A stretch of DNA of 64,000 bases from Halopseudomonas maritima (GCF_021545785.1 NZ_CP079801.1:3096001-3160000); one strand, 5' to 3'; counted from the first letter of the stretch, positions 50,649-60,110 are shown. Numbers and translations: made by a program. The notes: generated by a model not told the origin, from the letters alone.

Positions 50649-51416
50649 TCAGGTTTCACCCAGATAGGCTTTGATGACGTCCGGGTTCTGCTTGATCTCA
50701 TCCGGTGTGCCGGCGGCCAGCGGGCGGCCCTGGTTGATCACCACGATGCGGTCAGAAATGCTCATGACCAGCTTCATATCGTGTTCGATCAACAGCACGG
50801 TGATCTGGTGCTGGTCGCGCAATTCGCTGATCAGCTCCTTGAGGTCATCGGTTTCCCGCGGGTTGAGGCCGGCAGCCGGCTCATCCAGCATCAGCAGCTT
50901 GGGTTGGGTCACCATGCAGCGGGCAATCTCCAGCCTGCGCTGCTGACCGTAGGCCAGGGTGTTGGCGGGGCGGTTGGCAAAGGCGTGCAGGTCAACGCGG
51001 TCCAGCCAGTAGGCGGCGCGCTCCAGTGCTTCCTGTTCGCTGCGCCGGTAGCCTGGAGTCTTGAACAGGCCGGCCAGCAGATTGGTATTCATGTGCTGGT
51101 GCTGGGCAACCAGCAGGTTTTCCACCACGGTCATTTCCTTGAACAGGCGAACGTGTTGGAAGGTGCGGATCATGCCGCGCCGGGCCACCTTGAAGCCGGG
51201 CATACCCTGAATTTCGCGGCCGTCAAAGACAATCTTGCCGCCGCTCGGCTTGTAGAAGCCGGTCAGGCAGTTGAATACCGTGGTCTTGCCGGCGCCGTTG
51301 GGGCCGATCATGGAAACGATTTGCCCGGGCTCGACACTCAGGTGTACGCCGTCCACGGCCAGCAGGCCGCCAAAGCGCATGGTCAGGCCCGATACATCCA
51401 GAAGGGGGCGGCTCAT
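50649..51416 (-). CDS. livG: Branched-chain amino acid ABC transporter ATPase LivG
   Basis: A 255-residue ABC ATPase with Walker A GPNGAGKTTVFNCLTGFYKP, LAYGQQRRLEIARCMVTQPKLLMLDEPAAGLNPRET (signature and Walker B) and IEHDMKLVMSISDRIVVINQG. The LivG-type RTFQHVRLFKEMTVVENLLV segment is present. The start overlaps the livM stop (ATGA). Confidence 0.96.
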   Translation of the reverse strand: MSRPLLDVSGLTMRFGGLLAVDGVHLSVEPGQIVSMIGPNGAGKTTVFNCLTGFYKPSGGKIVFDGREIQGMPGFKVARRGMIRTFQHVRLFKEMTVVENLLVAQHQHMNTNLLAGLFKTPGYRRSEQEALERAAYWLDRVDLHAFANRPANTLAYGQQRRLEIARCMVTQPKLLMLDEPAAGLNPRETDDLKELISELRDQHQITVLLIEHDMKLVMSISDRIVVINQGRPLAAGTPDEIKQNPDVIKAYLGET

Positions 51417-52672
51417 GTACGTAACTCCAGGTGCGGGCGGCTCATCGGCAGCAGACCCTGCGGTCGCCAGATCATCATCAGCACCATCATCAGGCCGAAC
51501 AGCAGCATGCGGTACTCATCAAACTCGCGGGCCATTTCCGGCAGGATGGTCATGATGATCGCGGCGAGGATTACCCCGACCTGCGAGCCCATGCCGCCCA
51601 GTACCACAATGGCGAGAATGATCGCCGATTCGATAAAGGTGAAGGATTCCGGGCTGATAAAGCCCTGGCGTGCGGCGAAGAAGCAGCCAGCAAAGCCGGC
51701 AAAGGTGGCGCCAATGGTGAAGGCGCTGAGTTTTACCGCGGTGGGGTTGATGCCCAGCGCACGGCAGGCGATCTCATCTTCGCGCAAGGCTTCCCAGGCG
51801 CGACCGATCGGCATGCGCAGCAGGCGGTTGATCACAAACAGGGTGATCAGTACCAGCAGCAGGGCTAGCAGATACAGGAAGATGATGCGGTGTTCTGAGC
51901 TGTAGCTGATGCCGACAAAGTCGTGAAAGCTCTGCATGCCTTCGCTGGCGCGGCGGCTGAATTCCAGCCCGAACAGGGTCGGCTTGGGGATGCCGCCGAT
52001 GCCGTTGGGGCCATTGGTCAGCCAGGTCATGTTGTTGAGCAGGATGCGGATGATCTCGCCAAAGCCGAGGGTGACGATGGCCAGATAGTCGCCACGCAGG
52101 CGCAGTACTGGAAAGCCCAGCAGAAAGCCGAACAGCGCTGCCAGCAGGCCGGCAACCAGCAGGCCGGTCCAGAAGCCAACATCAAAGTACATGGCCATCA
52201 GTGCATAACCGTAGGCGCCGACGGCGTAGAAACCGACGTAGCCCAGATCCAGCAGGCCGGCCAGGCCAACCACAATGTTCAAACCCAGACCCAGCATCAC
52301 GTAGATGAGTACCAGGGTGCCCAGGTCTGTGCCGCCACGATTGGACAGGAACGGCCAGAGGATCGCCGCGGCGATCATAAAACACCAGAACAGGCGACGC
52401 AGCGCTGGCTTGTGGCTTACCTCAACCAGCTTTTGCGGTGCCTTGGGCAGGCCCGGCAGACCTTTCCAGAGCACGCTGAGCTGATCGCGGAACAGGTTGA
52501 AGAAAAACAGAAAGGCAGCGGCTGCGCCGATCTTCCAGTAGACATCCGGGCCGGCGCCAACCAGTGTCAGCGTGGTGCCCTGCTGGTTCAGGCGAATGCC
52601 CAGCAGCAGACCGGCGAGGATAGCGACGACCACCGCAGAGATGATCGCCGGCTTGAGATTGGCGCGCATCAT
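51413..52672 (-). CDS. livM: Branched-chain amino acid ABC transporter permease LivM
   Basis: A 419-residue permease with an N-terminal extension and about nine helices. Family segments are LNIVVGLAGLLDLGYVGFYAVGAYGYAL, MPIGRAWEALREDEIACRALGINPT and GAMGSQ-type ILAIVVLGGMGSQVGVILAAI near residue 350. It overlaps livH (stop at 52669). Confidence 0.96.
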   Translation of the reverse strand: MMRANLKPAIISAVVVAILAGLLLGIRLNQQGTTLTLVGAGPDVYWKIGAAAAFLFFFNLFRDQLSVLWKGLPGLPKAPQKLVEVSHKPALRRLFWCFMIAAAILWPFLSNRGGTDLGTLVLIYVMLGLGLNIVVGLAGLLDLGYVGFYAVGAYGYALMAMYFDVGFWTGLLVAGLLAALFGFLLGFPVLRLRGDYLAIVTLGFGEIIRILLNNMTWLTNGPNGIGGIPKPTLFGLEFSRRASEGMQSFHDFVGISYSSEHRIIFLYLLALLLVLITLFVINRLLRMPIGRAWEALREDEIACRALGINPTAVKLSAFTIGATFAGFAGCFFAARQGFISPESFTFIESAIILAIVVLGGMGSQVGVILAAIIMTILPEMAREFDEYRMLLFGLMMVLMMIWRPQGLLPMSRPHLELRT

Positions 52673-53595
52673 ACTTTCTCCACCTCCGGACGGCCGAGGA
52701 TGCCGCTGGGGCGGAACAGCAGGATCAGGATCAACAGAGCGAAGGCCACCACGTCTTTGTATTCGGTACTGAAATAGCCGGCGGTGATGGCCTCGGTCAC
52801 GCCTAGCAGCAGGCCGCCGAGTACCGCGCCGGGGATGCTGCCAATGCCGCCGAGCACGGCAGCGGTGAAGGCCTTTAGTCCAGCCATAAAGCCGATGTAC
52901 GGGTTAATCACGCCGTAGTACATGCCCAGCAGCACGCCCGCGATGGCGGCCAGAGCGGCGCCGATGACAAAGGTCAGGGCGATGATGCCGTTGGTGTTGA
53001 TGCCCAGCAGGTTGGTCATCTTCAGGTCTTCGGCGCAGGCGCGGCAGGCGCGGCCCATGCGTGAGCGGGAGATGAACATTGTCAGGCCGAACATGGTGAT
53101 CAGGGTGACCACAAAAATGATCATCTGCATGTAGGACAGGGTGGCGTGAAAGCCCTCCTGCGGACCGATGTCGATGCCACCGGAAATCATGGTGGGCATG
53201 GCGATGTCACGCGAGCCCTGGGCGATCCGCACCAGGTTCTGCAGGAAGATCGACATGCCGATGGCGGAGATCAGCGGGATCAGGCGGTTGCCGCCGCGCA
53301 GCGGGCGATAGGCAACACGCTCAATGCTGTAACCGTAGGCGCTGGTCACCATCATGCTGATGGCAAAGGCCGCAACGATCATCAGGGGCACCGATTCGAT
53401 GCCGAACATCGCCAGTGCGGCAATGACGATAAAAGCGATGTAGCTGCCGATCATGTAGATCTCGCCATGGGCGAAATTGATCATGCCGATGATGCCGTAC
53501 ACCATGGTGTAACCGATGGCGATCAGGGCGTAGGTACTGCCCACGGTCAGGCCGTTGATCAGCTGCTGGATAAAGTAATAGAGGGACTCTGGCAT
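52669..53595 (-). CDS. livH: Branched-chain amino acid ABC transporter permease LivH
   Basis: A 308-residue permease with the LivH/BraD pattern: QQLINGLTVGSTYALIAIGYTMVYGIIGMINFAHGEIYMIG at the start and GLKAFTAAVLGGIGSIPGAVLGGLLLG near the end. The ATG at 53595 is chosen for family length (BraD is 307). A terminator-like hairpin separates it from livK, which is usual for lowering permease expression relative to the binding protein. Confidence 0.96.
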   Translation of the reverse strand: MPESLYYFIQQLINGLTVGSTYALIAIGYTMVYGIIGMINFAHGEIYMIGSYIAFIVIAALAMFGIESVPLMIVAAFAISMMVTSAYGYSIERVAYRPLRGGNRLIPLISAIGMSIFLQNLVRIAQGSRDIAMPTMISGGIDIGPQEGFHATLSYMQMIIFVVTLITMFGLTMFISRSRMGRACRACAEDLKMTNLLGINTNGIIALTFVIGAALAAIAGVLLGMYYGVINPYIGFMAGLKAFTAAVLGGIGSIPGAVLGGLLLGVTEAITAGYFSTEYKDVVAFALLILILLFRPSGILGRPEVEKV

Positions 53596-53649
53596 GGCCA
53601 TGACACCAATAATGCTGGAAGGGCTGAGCGGACGCATGCGGTCGCGCAG

Positions 53650-53688
53650 CAAATAAAAGGGCCTGCCAACGGGGGTTGGACAGGCCCT
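53650..53688 (-). terminator. Terminator/attenuator between livK and livH
   Basis: On the minus strand, AGGGCCTG / CAGGCCCT plus the inner pair CCAAC / GTTGG form a 13-bp stem, followed by TTTTATTT. It lies just after the livK stop, so part of the transcripts will end here, giving excess binding protein. Confidence 0.85.
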
Positions 53689-53700
53689 GAGCGGTCTTGC

Positions 53701-54828
53701 TTACTCGGTCATTGCGGTCTTGGTGGCGTCGGCGTGCCATTCATAGACGACAAAGTTGAAGTTTTTCAGATCGCCGTTCTCATCGAAGGCCAAAGTACCG
53801 GTGGGGGTCTCGAAGCTGTTGCTGCGCAGGGCTTCGGCGACGGCCTCGGTGTCGGTGCTGTCGGCCAGCTTGATGCCGTCGGCAATGACTTGCACGGCGG
53901 CGTAAGCCGGGAAAACGAAGGCGCCGGATGGGTCTTCGTTTTTGGCCTTGAAGGCCTCAACCAAGTGGGCGTTGGCCGGGTCCTGGTCAAATGCCTTGGG
54001 CAGGGTCACCAGCAGGCCTTCGGAGGCGTCACCGGCAATGGCGGAGATGTCGGTGTTACCCACACCCTCTGGCCCCATGAAGCCAACGTCCAGACCCTGC
54101 TCGGCGGCCTGGCGCAGGATTAGACCCAGCTCCGGGTGATAGCCGCCGTAGTAAACGAAATCAACGCCTTCCTGACGCAGCTTGGCGATCAGGGCCGAGA
54201 AGTCCTTGTCGCCGGCGGTAATACCTTCAAACACCGGTACATCGATGCCGGCCTGGGTCAGTACCTCACGCACGGCAGTGGCAATCCCTTCACCGTACTG
54301 CTGCTTGTCGTGGATGACCGCAACCTTGCTTGGTTTGACCTGCTGGGCAATATAGTTGCCGGCGGTGGGGCCTTGCAGGCTGTCCAGGCCGATGGTGCGG
54401 AAAATCATCTGGTAGCCACGCTCGGTGATTTCCGGGCTGGTGGACGCCGCGGTGATCATCAGAATGCCTTCTTCTTCATAGATGTCGGAAGCCGGCTGGG
54501 TGGAGCTGGAGCAGAGGTGACCAACGACAAAGCTGATCCCCTCGTTGACGATGCGGTTGGCGACGGCGACAGCCTGTTTCGGGTCGCAGGCGTCGTCAAA
54601 TACCACGCCTTCGAGCTGAGCGCCGTTCACACCGCCGGCCTGGTTGATCTGCTCGATGGCCATCTTGGCGCCGATGAATTGCATGTCACCATATTGGGCA
54701 ACCGGGCCGGTAACCGGGCCGGCCAGCGCGATCTTGATGGTGTCGGCAGCCAGCGCACAGCTGCTGGCGCCCGCCAGTGCGGCGGCGGCGATCATCCGGG
54801 AAAGTGCTTTCTTGTGTGCCATTTTCAT
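53701..54828 (-). CDS. livK: Branched-chain amino acid binding protein
   Basis: Periplasmic Leu/Ile/Val-binding protein (LivK/BraC type) of 375 residues. The signal peptide ends SSCALA-ADTIK (cleavage at about residue 28). The mature part starts IKIALAGPVTGPVAQYGDMQF and has the DDACDPKQAVAVANRIV and VVGHLCSSSTQPASDIYEEEG segments. First gene of livKHMGF; the 316-base upstream region should hold its promoter. Confidence 0.96.
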   Translation of the reverse strand: MKMAHKKALSRMIAAAALAGASSCALAADTIKIALAGPVTGPVAQYGDMQFIGAKMAIEQINQAGGVNGAQLEGVVFDDACDPKQAVAVANRIVNEGISFVVGHLCSSSTQPASDIYEEEGILMITAASTSPEITERGYQMIFRTIGLDSLQGPTAGNYIAQQVKPSKVAVIHDKQQYGEGIATAVREVLTQAGIDVPVFEGITAGDKDFSALIAKLRQEGVDFVYYGGYHPELGLILRQAAEQGLDVGFMGPEGVGNTDISAIAGDASEGLLVTLPKAFDQDPANAHLVEAFKAKNEDPSGAFVFPAYAAVQVIADGIKLADSTDTEAVAEALRSNSFETPTGTLAFDENGDLKNFNFVVYEWHADATKTAMTE

Positions 54829-55144
54829 GTCATCTGCTCGCTTGTGTTGTTATGCCGAAGTCGTATTGGCTCGTACTTTATTGGTTGTTAATACAAACGG
54901 TGCTTGGAACTGTACCGGCGCAGTTTAGCAACCGCTGAGCCAGCTGGGAAAGCCGGTCGTGCACAATCTGAAGCTATGTCCGTAAACTGCAATATTCTGT
55001 CTGTATGACGACATGTTCACGTTCACATTACCCTTTTCCGGCGATCTTGCGTTTGCGCAAAGGTGCCACAGCGGGGCTGGCTGTGGCGCTGATCCGGGCA
55101 TCCCTTGTATGCTTCGGCCCGAACACAAGGGGAGTTTTAACGGC
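54829..55144. other. Intergenic region between livK and the DUF2288 gene
   Basis: This divergent 316-base spacer carries the promoters of livK (minus) and the DUF2288 gene (plus). It is locally AT-rich at 54840-54900. I find no hairpin with a T run, no tandem repeat and no further protein gene. A frame opening at 55013 is only an upstream extension of the DUF2288 gene. Confidence 0.6.
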
Positions 55145-55447
55145 ATGACAGTCTCGGACGAGGCCTACGCGGCCATTCTTGGTGCTACCGCTCAAATTGA
55201 ATGGAGTGTGTTGGAGCCGCATTTCGCGCGTGGTGATTTGCTCGCGGTAGCGCCACAGCTGGATCTGGTGGCGGTAGCGGCGGCGATGATGGAAGACAAC
55301 AGCGAGACCATCAAGGGCTGGATGGATGCCGGACAACTGCAGGTTGCCAGTGACAGCCAGGCCGCTGATTGGGCCGAGCGACAGCCCAATACCCTGTGGG
55401 CGGTGGTGATCCGTCCTTGGGTGCTGGTGCAGGAGCGGGCGGTCTAA
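55145..55447 (+). CDS. DUF2288 family protein
   Basis: A 100-residue cytoplasmic protein. The pattern AQIEWSVLEPHFARGDLLAV, LDLVAVAAAMMEDNSETIKGWMDAG and WAVVIRPWVLVQE is that of DUF2288, a small conserved proteobacterial family without known function. The ATG at 55145 has AAGGGGAG upstream. It ends right where the convergent phnE2-type gene ends. Confidence 0.88.
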   Translation: MTVSDEAYAAILGATAQIEWSVLEPHFARGDLLAVAPQLDLVAVAAAMMEDNSETIKGWMDAGQLQVASDSQAADWAERQPNTLWAVVIRPWVLVQERAV

Positions 55448-56212
55448 CTACCCCAGTCTGGCGCGAATCCAGCCGCTCAGCGCGTCGACCAGCAGCACCA
55501 TCACCAGCATCGCAATGATCACGCTTGCCGCCTTCGACTGCTGGAACAGACTGAGGGTGACGTGCAGCATCTGACCGAGCCCGCCGGCGCCGACGAAGCC
55601 CAGCACCGCGGCCATGCGAATGTTGTTCTCCCAGCGGTACAGGCTGTAGGACAGCCATTGCGGCAGCACGCCGGGCAGGGTGCCATAGAGAAAGGCTGCA
55701 ACACGCCCGGCGCCAGCGTCGCGCAGCGCCTGTGCTGGCGCGGATGGGGTGTTTTCCAGCGCCTCGGCAAACAGCCGGCCCAACACACCCGTGGTATGCA
55801 GCGCCAACGCCAGGGTGCCGGCAAAGGGGCCAAGGCCGGCAGCCAGCACCATTAGTGCGGCCCACACCAGTTCGGGCACGGAACGCAGGGCGTTGAGCAG
55901 CAGACGACAAAGCGCGCGGGCTGCGCCGCCCATACGGCCGGCCGCCAGCAGGCTGAGCAGAGCGCCGAAGATGGCAGCCAGCAGCGTGCCAATCGCGGAA
56001 ATGGCTAGGGTTTCCAGCGCGCCGTGCCACAGCTTGGCCAGCCAGGCAGGGCTGGTGTTGGGTGGGAAGAACGCCGCCGCGTAGCTGTACATCTGGCTTC
56101 GACCGTCTGCTGTTAGCAAGGCGCTCAAATCAAGCTGTAGCCAGATGAACGAGGCCAGCACCGCTGCCAGCAGCAGGCCGAGGGTCAGCAGGTTGCCCAG
56201 CGTGCGTCTCAT
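55448..56212 (-). CDS. PhnE-type ABC permease, second subunit
   Basis: A 254-residue permease with the binding-protein-dependent transport signature: LETLAISAIGTLLAAIFGALLSLL, LRSVPELVWAALMVLAAGLGPFAGTLAL and the EAA-like LENTPSAPAQALRDAGAGRV, then VLGFVGAGGLGQML. It overlaps the first permease gene (ATGA). The two permeases are homologous, so they probably form a heterodimer. Confidence 0.93.
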   Translation of the reverse strand: MRRTLGNLLTLGLLLAAVLASFIWLQLDLSALLTADGRSQMYSYAAAFFPPNTSPAWLAKLWHGALETLAISAIGTLLAAIFGALLSLLAAGRMGGAARALCRLLLNALRSVPELVWAALMVLAAGLGPFAGTLALALHTTGVLGRLFAEALENTPSAPAQALRDAGAGRVAAFLYGTLPGVLPQWLSYSLYRWENNIRMAAVLGFVGAGGLGQMLHVTLSLFQQSKAASVIIAMLVMVLLVDALSGWIRARLG

Positions 56213-57045
56213 GCCAGCCTCCGACGCAGCAGCAGGCTTATCTGATCTGCCAGCAGCACAAGCAGCAAGAAGGTAATCAGGATACTCACCACCTCGCCGC
56301 CGGCAAACATGCGGATCGACAGGTCGATCATCTGCCCCAGGCCGCCTGCGCCGACAAAGCCCATGACCACCGAGGCCCGTACGGCACACTCCCAGCGGTA
56401 CAGGGTATAGGACGTCAGCTCCTGGGCGGCATTGGGCAATAGCCCATAAAAGAACGCTGCCAGACGTGAGCTGCCGCCGAGCAGCAGGGCACGCGCTGGT
56501 GCCGGGTCGACCGATTCCAGAATTTCCGCGTAGACCTTGCCCAGCATGCCGCTGTAGGTGATGGCGATGGCCAGTACTCCGGCGGTTGGCCCCAGGCCCA
56601 CAGCGCGCACGAACAGCAGTGCCCAGACAATCTCCGGGATGCTGCGCAGTACCATCAGCAACAGGCGCACGGGGTAGCGCAGCAGCCGACCGGCCAGTCC
56701 GGCACGACCGTTCAGCAGCTGTGAAATAGACAGCGCCCGGGTCGCCAGCAGCGCCGCCGGTATCGCCAGCAGCATTGCCAGGGTCATACCGGCGGTGGCC
56801 ATGGCCAGGGTCTCCAGCGTGGCCTTGGCCAACAGGCGCAGAAAGTCAGGCTCGCGCTCTGGTGGCCAGAAACCTGCGAGAAAGCGCCCCATGGTGTCCA
56901 GGCTCTGGCTGTTGAACAGTATTTGCGGCCGGAACTCGGTCAGTTGCAGGCCGGGCCATAACAGCGCAATCAGCAGCAGGGTGATCAGCGCTCTGGGCAG
57001 GGCGGCTGGGTCGCGGGGGTGCCAGCGATGGGCCTGACGGATCAT
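56209..57045 (-). CDS. PhnE-type ABC permease, first subunit
   Basis: A 278-residue permease homologous to the previous gene: LETLAMATAGMTLAMLLAIPAALL, LRSIPEIVWALLFVRAVGLGPTAGVLAIA, EILESVDPAPARALLLGGSS and VMGFVGAGGLGQMIDLSIRM. It follows the ATPase gene by 10 bases. Together with the ATPase and binding protein it makes a phosphonate-family (PhnCDE) importer. Confidence 0.93.
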   Translation of the reverse strand: MIRQAHRWHPRDPAALPRALITLLLIALLWPGLQLTEFRPQILFNSQSLDTMGRFLAGFWPPEREPDFLRLLAKATLETLAMATAGMTLAMLLAIPAALLATRALSISQLLNGRAGLAGRLLRYPVRLLLMVLRSIPEIVWALLFVRAVGLGPTAGVLAIAITYSGMLGKVYAEILESVDPAPARALLLGGSSRLAAFFYGLLPNAAQELTSYTLYRWECAVRASVVMGFVGAGGLGQMIDLSIRMFAGGEVVSILITFLLLVLLADQISLLLRRRLA

Positions 57046-57055
57046 GCGGCGTGGC

Positions 57056-57859
57056 TCAGCAGCGGCCGGGCCGCACAGTGGCGACCTGGCTGTCTGACGG
57101 TGGCGTGGCGGTGCTCAGGCTGGCATTGGTATAGAGCGCGGACAGATCCTGTTGACTGACCTGCGTACTGGCCTTGTCAAAGAGCACGCGGCCATCGCGC
57201 AGGCCCAGTACCCGCGGAAAGTGGCGCAGCGCCAACTCTACCGCATGCAGGCTGGCTATTAGCGGCACACCGCGCTCGCGGGCCACCTCTCCGAGCAATG
57301 CCAGGGTGTGGTCAGCCAGTACCGGGTCCATGGCTGACACCGGCTCGTCAGCCAGCAGCAGATCAGGCTGCTGGTAGAGGGTGCGGGCGATGCCGACACG
57401 TTGCTGTTGGCCGCCAGATAGCTGATCGCAGCGCTGGAACAGCTTGTCGGCCAGGTCCAGACGTGCGAGTTCGCGCTCAGCGCCGGCGGCGTCCAGCGGA
57501 TAGCAGAGCGAGATCAGGGTGCGCGCTAGAGACCACTGACCTAGTCGACCAGCCAGTACCGCGGTGACCACGCGCTGACGCGGCGGCAGTGGCGGGCTCT
57601 GGTGAATCAGGCCGATGCGGCTGCGTAGCTGGCGCAGGGCGCGGCCGTGCAAATTGACCGGCTGCTGGTCCAACAGCGTCAGGCTGCCACTGGTTGGCTG
57701 CAGGCTGGTGGCCAGCAGGCGTAGCAGTGTGGTTTTGCCGGCGCCCGAGGGGCCAATAATGGCCACCTGCTCGCCGGCGTCCAGGTGCAGGTCAATGTCG
57801 TGCAGTGCCCGCTGCCCGTTGGGGTGAACATAGCTCATCCCGGACAGGCGCAGACTCAC
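57056..57859 (-). CDS. PhnC-type ABC transporter ATPase
   Basis: A 267-residue ABC ATPase with Walker A GPSGAGKTT near residue 38, the family's IGLIHQSPPLPPRQRVVTAVLAGRLGQ segment, signature QLSGGQQQRVGIARTLYQQPDLLLADEPVSAMDP and His-switch ASLHAVELAL. The start overlaps the binding-protein stop (ATGA). Confidence 0.93.
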   Translation of the reverse strand: MSLRLSGMSYVHPNGQRALHDIDLHLDAGEQVAIIGPSGAGKTTLLRLLATSLQPTSGSLTLLDQQPVNLHGRALRQLRSRIGLIHQSPPLPPRQRVVTAVLAGRLGQWSLARTLISLCYPLDAAGAERELARLDLADKLFQRCDQLSGGQQQRVGIARTLYQQPDLLLADEPVSAMDPVLADHTLALLGEVARERGVPLIASLHAVELALRHFPRVLGLRDGRVLFDKASTQVSQQDLSALYTNASLSTATPPSDSQVATVRPGRC

Positions 57860-58725
57860 TCCAGCAGGCCGGCAGCGCGGGCGGCTTGTTCGATACCGTC
57901 GTAGTTTTCAGGCGCGGTAGCAATGAAGCGGGAGGCGCGCTGCAGATCAAGGATGGCCTTGTGGTCCGGGTTGGCCGGATCCAATGCCAGGAAGGCGGCC
58001 TTGATGCGCTCAACCAGCTCGGGCTCCAGGTCGCCGCGCACGGTCCAGTTGTAGTCATAGTAGGTCGGGGTGGTGGTGTAGACCCGCACCTTGTCGGTGT
58101 TGACCTTGTTTTCTTCCAGCAGCTTGTCCCATACGGAGGAGTTGAGCACGCCAGCATCCACCTTGCCGGACTCGACCCAGGCTACGGTTGCGTCGTGGGC
58201 GCCGGAAAAGCCGACGCGGCTGAAGAAGGCGTCTGGATCAACGCCGTCCTGCTGCAGAAAGTAGCGCGGCATCAGGTGCCCGGAGGTGGAGGACACCGAG
58301 CCGAAAGCAAAGCTCTTGCCTTCCAGGTCGGCGTGACTCTGAACGCCGGGATCAGCGCTGATAAAGGTACTGGTGAAGACTTCGTCCTGCTCGCGCTGTA
58401 CCAGCGGGATAGCGTTGCCGGTGCGCAGCTTGGCCTGTACGAAGGTGAAGCCACCCAGCCAGGCCAGGTCCAGGCGCTTGGCGGCCAGCGCTTCGACTAC
58501 GCCAGCGTAGTCGGATACCGGTTGAAACTCCACGGGCATGCCCAGTTCAGCTTCCAGATAGGTGCCCAGCGGCTCGAATTTGCGCTGCAGCTCGGTAGGC
58601 GCTTCATCGGGGATGGCGGAGACGCGCAAGGTGGTGGTCTCGGCCTGGGCCGTGGCGGTGAACAGGGTGGCGACAGACAGGCACAGGCCTGCCAGCAGCG
58701 CCACGGGGCGATTGCGTGTGGACAT
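57856..58725 (-). CDS. PhnD/selenate-type periplasmic binding protein
   Basis: A 289-residue exported protein. The signal peptide ends TAQAETTTLRV at about residue 28. The mature part follows the PhnD-like fold: SAIPDEAPTELQRKFEPLGTYL, VSDYAGVVEALAAKRLDLAWLGGFTFVQA and FGSVSSTSGHLMPRYFL. This wording is closest, from memory, to the family annotated as putative selenate ABC transporter binding protein; phosphonate or phosphite are alternatives. The start at 58725 is set by the signal peptide. First gene of the four-gene operon. Confidence 0.88.
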   Translation of the reverse strand: MSTRNRPVALLAGLCLSVATLFTATAQAETTTLRVSAIPDEAPTELQRKFEPLGTYLEAELGMPVEFQPVSDYAGVVEALAAKRLDLAWLGGFTFVQAKLRTGNAIPLVQREQDEVFTSTFISADPGVQSHADLEGKSFAFGSVSSTSGHLMPRYFLQQDGVDPDAFFSRVGFSGAHDATVAWVESGKVDAGVLNSSVWDKLLEENKVNTDKVRVYTTTPTYYDYNWTVRGDLEPELVERIKAAFLALDPANPDHKAILDLQRASRFIATAPENYDGIEQAARAAGLLE

Positions 58726-58887
58726 GGTTTTTCTCCGGTTCAATAGCGGATGACTCGGGCCCGAGGGTCCACTCGGGCGAGGCGTGAGCGCAGTGTAGTG
58801 AAAAAAACGCCGGAGGCGAAGCAACGGTTTGGCTGTTGTGAGAGCGCATCCCGTACACTGGCAAGCCCTTTTCGTGGAGGTAAGACC

Positions 58888-59682
58888 ATGAGCTGGCCGC
58901 TGGCTGCCAATCTATCCTTGCTGTTTACCGAGCTTCCGCTGTTGGCGCGGATCGACGCTGCGCGCCAGGCGGGGTTCGCCGGCGTGGAAATTCAGTTTCC
59001 CTATGAGACGCCGGCCGCCGAGCTGGCCGCTGCGTTAGGCGCCGCCGAGCTGCCGCTGGTACTGATAAACCTGCCGGCGGGTGACTTTATGCAGGGCGGT
59101 GCCGGGCTGGCCGCTGTCCCTGCGCGGCAGGCGGAATTCGACGCCGCTTTGGCACAGGCGCTGCACTACGCGACGGTGGCTCGGCCTGAGCGTATCAACG
59201 TGCTGCCGGGCCGTTTGGCAGCGGATGTTGAGCGACCCGCTGCGCTGGCGTGTCTGGTGGCCAACCTGCGGCGCGCCGCTGATGCCTTCGATGAACTGGG
59301 CGTCGGGGTCTGCTGTGAAGCCATCAATCGTTTGGATATGCCGGGCTTTCTGGTCTCCGGGGCAGCCGAACTGGCGGAGTTGGTAACCGAGGTTAACCAC
59401 CCCAACTGCCATGCCCAGCTTGATCTCTACCATATGGCGCGCATGGGCGAAGCGCTGCCCGAGTCTATTGCCAGCCTGGCAGGCCGGATTGGTCATGTGC
59501 AGTTTGCCGATGCACCGGGTCGCGGCGCGCCGGGTTCCGGCGGAATGGACTACGCATCTGCGTTGGCAGCGTTGCAGCAGACGGGCTATCAGGGCTGGTT
59601 GGCTGCCGAATACCGGCCGGCAGGGCAGACCAGTGATGACCTGCAGTGGTTGGCGCAGTGGCGGCGCGTAGGTTGGATTTAG
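58888..59682 (+). CDS. hyi: Hydroxypyruvate isomerase family protein
   Basis: A 264-residue TIM-barrel sugar isomerase-type protein. It has the Hyi pattern: NLSLLFTELPLLARIDAARQAGFAGVEIQFPY at the start, VCCEAINRLDMPGFLVSG with the catalytic Glu near residue 144, and LDLYHMARMGE followed by IGHVQFADAPGRGAPGSG, with the second Glu in AAEYRPAG. It interconverts hydroxypyruvate and tartronate semialdehyde in characterised members. The ATG has GTGGAGG upstream. Its stop overlaps the convergent lipoprotein by 4 bases. Confidence 0.9.
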   Translation: MSWPLAANLSLLFTELPLLARIDAARQAGFAGVEIQFPYETPAAELAAALGAAELPLVLINLPAGDFMQGGAGLAAVPARQAEFDAALAQALHYATVARPERINVLPGRLAADVERPAALACLVANLRRAADAFDELGVGVCCEAINRLDMPGFLVSGAAELAELVTEVNHPNCHAQLDLYHMARMGEALPESIASLAGRIGHVQFADAPGRGAPGSGGMDYASALAALQQTGYQGWLAAEYRPAGQTSDDLQWLAQWRRVGWI

Positions 59683-60110
59683 ACGCCGGGCCCGCAACGT
59701 ACCTCTTCTGCGCTCGCCAGTTTGCTCCCGGTGTCAGCGTCCAGCAGCCAGCCGGCCGGGCGCCAGCCACGGCGCGAGGCATGAATGCGATAGCGCTTGC
59801 CTGCCTGAAAGTCAGGGTAGTCGATGGCCAGGATGCAGCGTCGTTCGCCGTTGTTGAAGCCACCGTTGGCCTCGCCGCCACCGCCGGTCACTTCAAACAG
59901 AAAACGTACTTGCAGCTGGTGGGCGCCAGCGGGCAGGTCGGGAAAACGCAAGCTGCGCACCGGTTCGCCGTCCAGTCGCTCGGCGTGCAGCCGATTGCCG
60001 GCCTCGGTCTCCAACGTGACGCGCGCCAGCGCGCTGTCCAGCGGCACGGGCGGGGGCACTGCACAGGCGCCTATGGCGCCAGCCAGTAGCAATAAAAACA
60101 GGTGTTTCAA
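59679..60110 (-). CDS. Lipoprotein of unknown function
   Basis: A 143-residue product with signal MKHLFLLLLAGAIGAC (lipobox IGAC, Cys16), a short Pro-rich linker (AVPPPVPLDS) and a beta-rich domain (LRFPDLPAGAHQLQVRFLFEV, AIDYPDFQAGKRYRIHASRRGWRPA). The pattern resembles small pseudomonad lipoproteins with a DUF2846-like fold, but I cannot name it. It overlaps the sensor gene upstream by 4 bases (ATGA). Confidence 0.78.
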   Translation of the reverse strand: MKHLFLLLLAGAIGACAVPPPVPLDSALARVTLETEAGNRLHAERLDGEPVRSLRFPDLPAGAHQLQVRFLFEVTGGGGEANGGFNNGERRCILAIDYPDFQAGKRYRIHASRRGWRPAGWLLDADTGSKLASAEEVRCGPGV

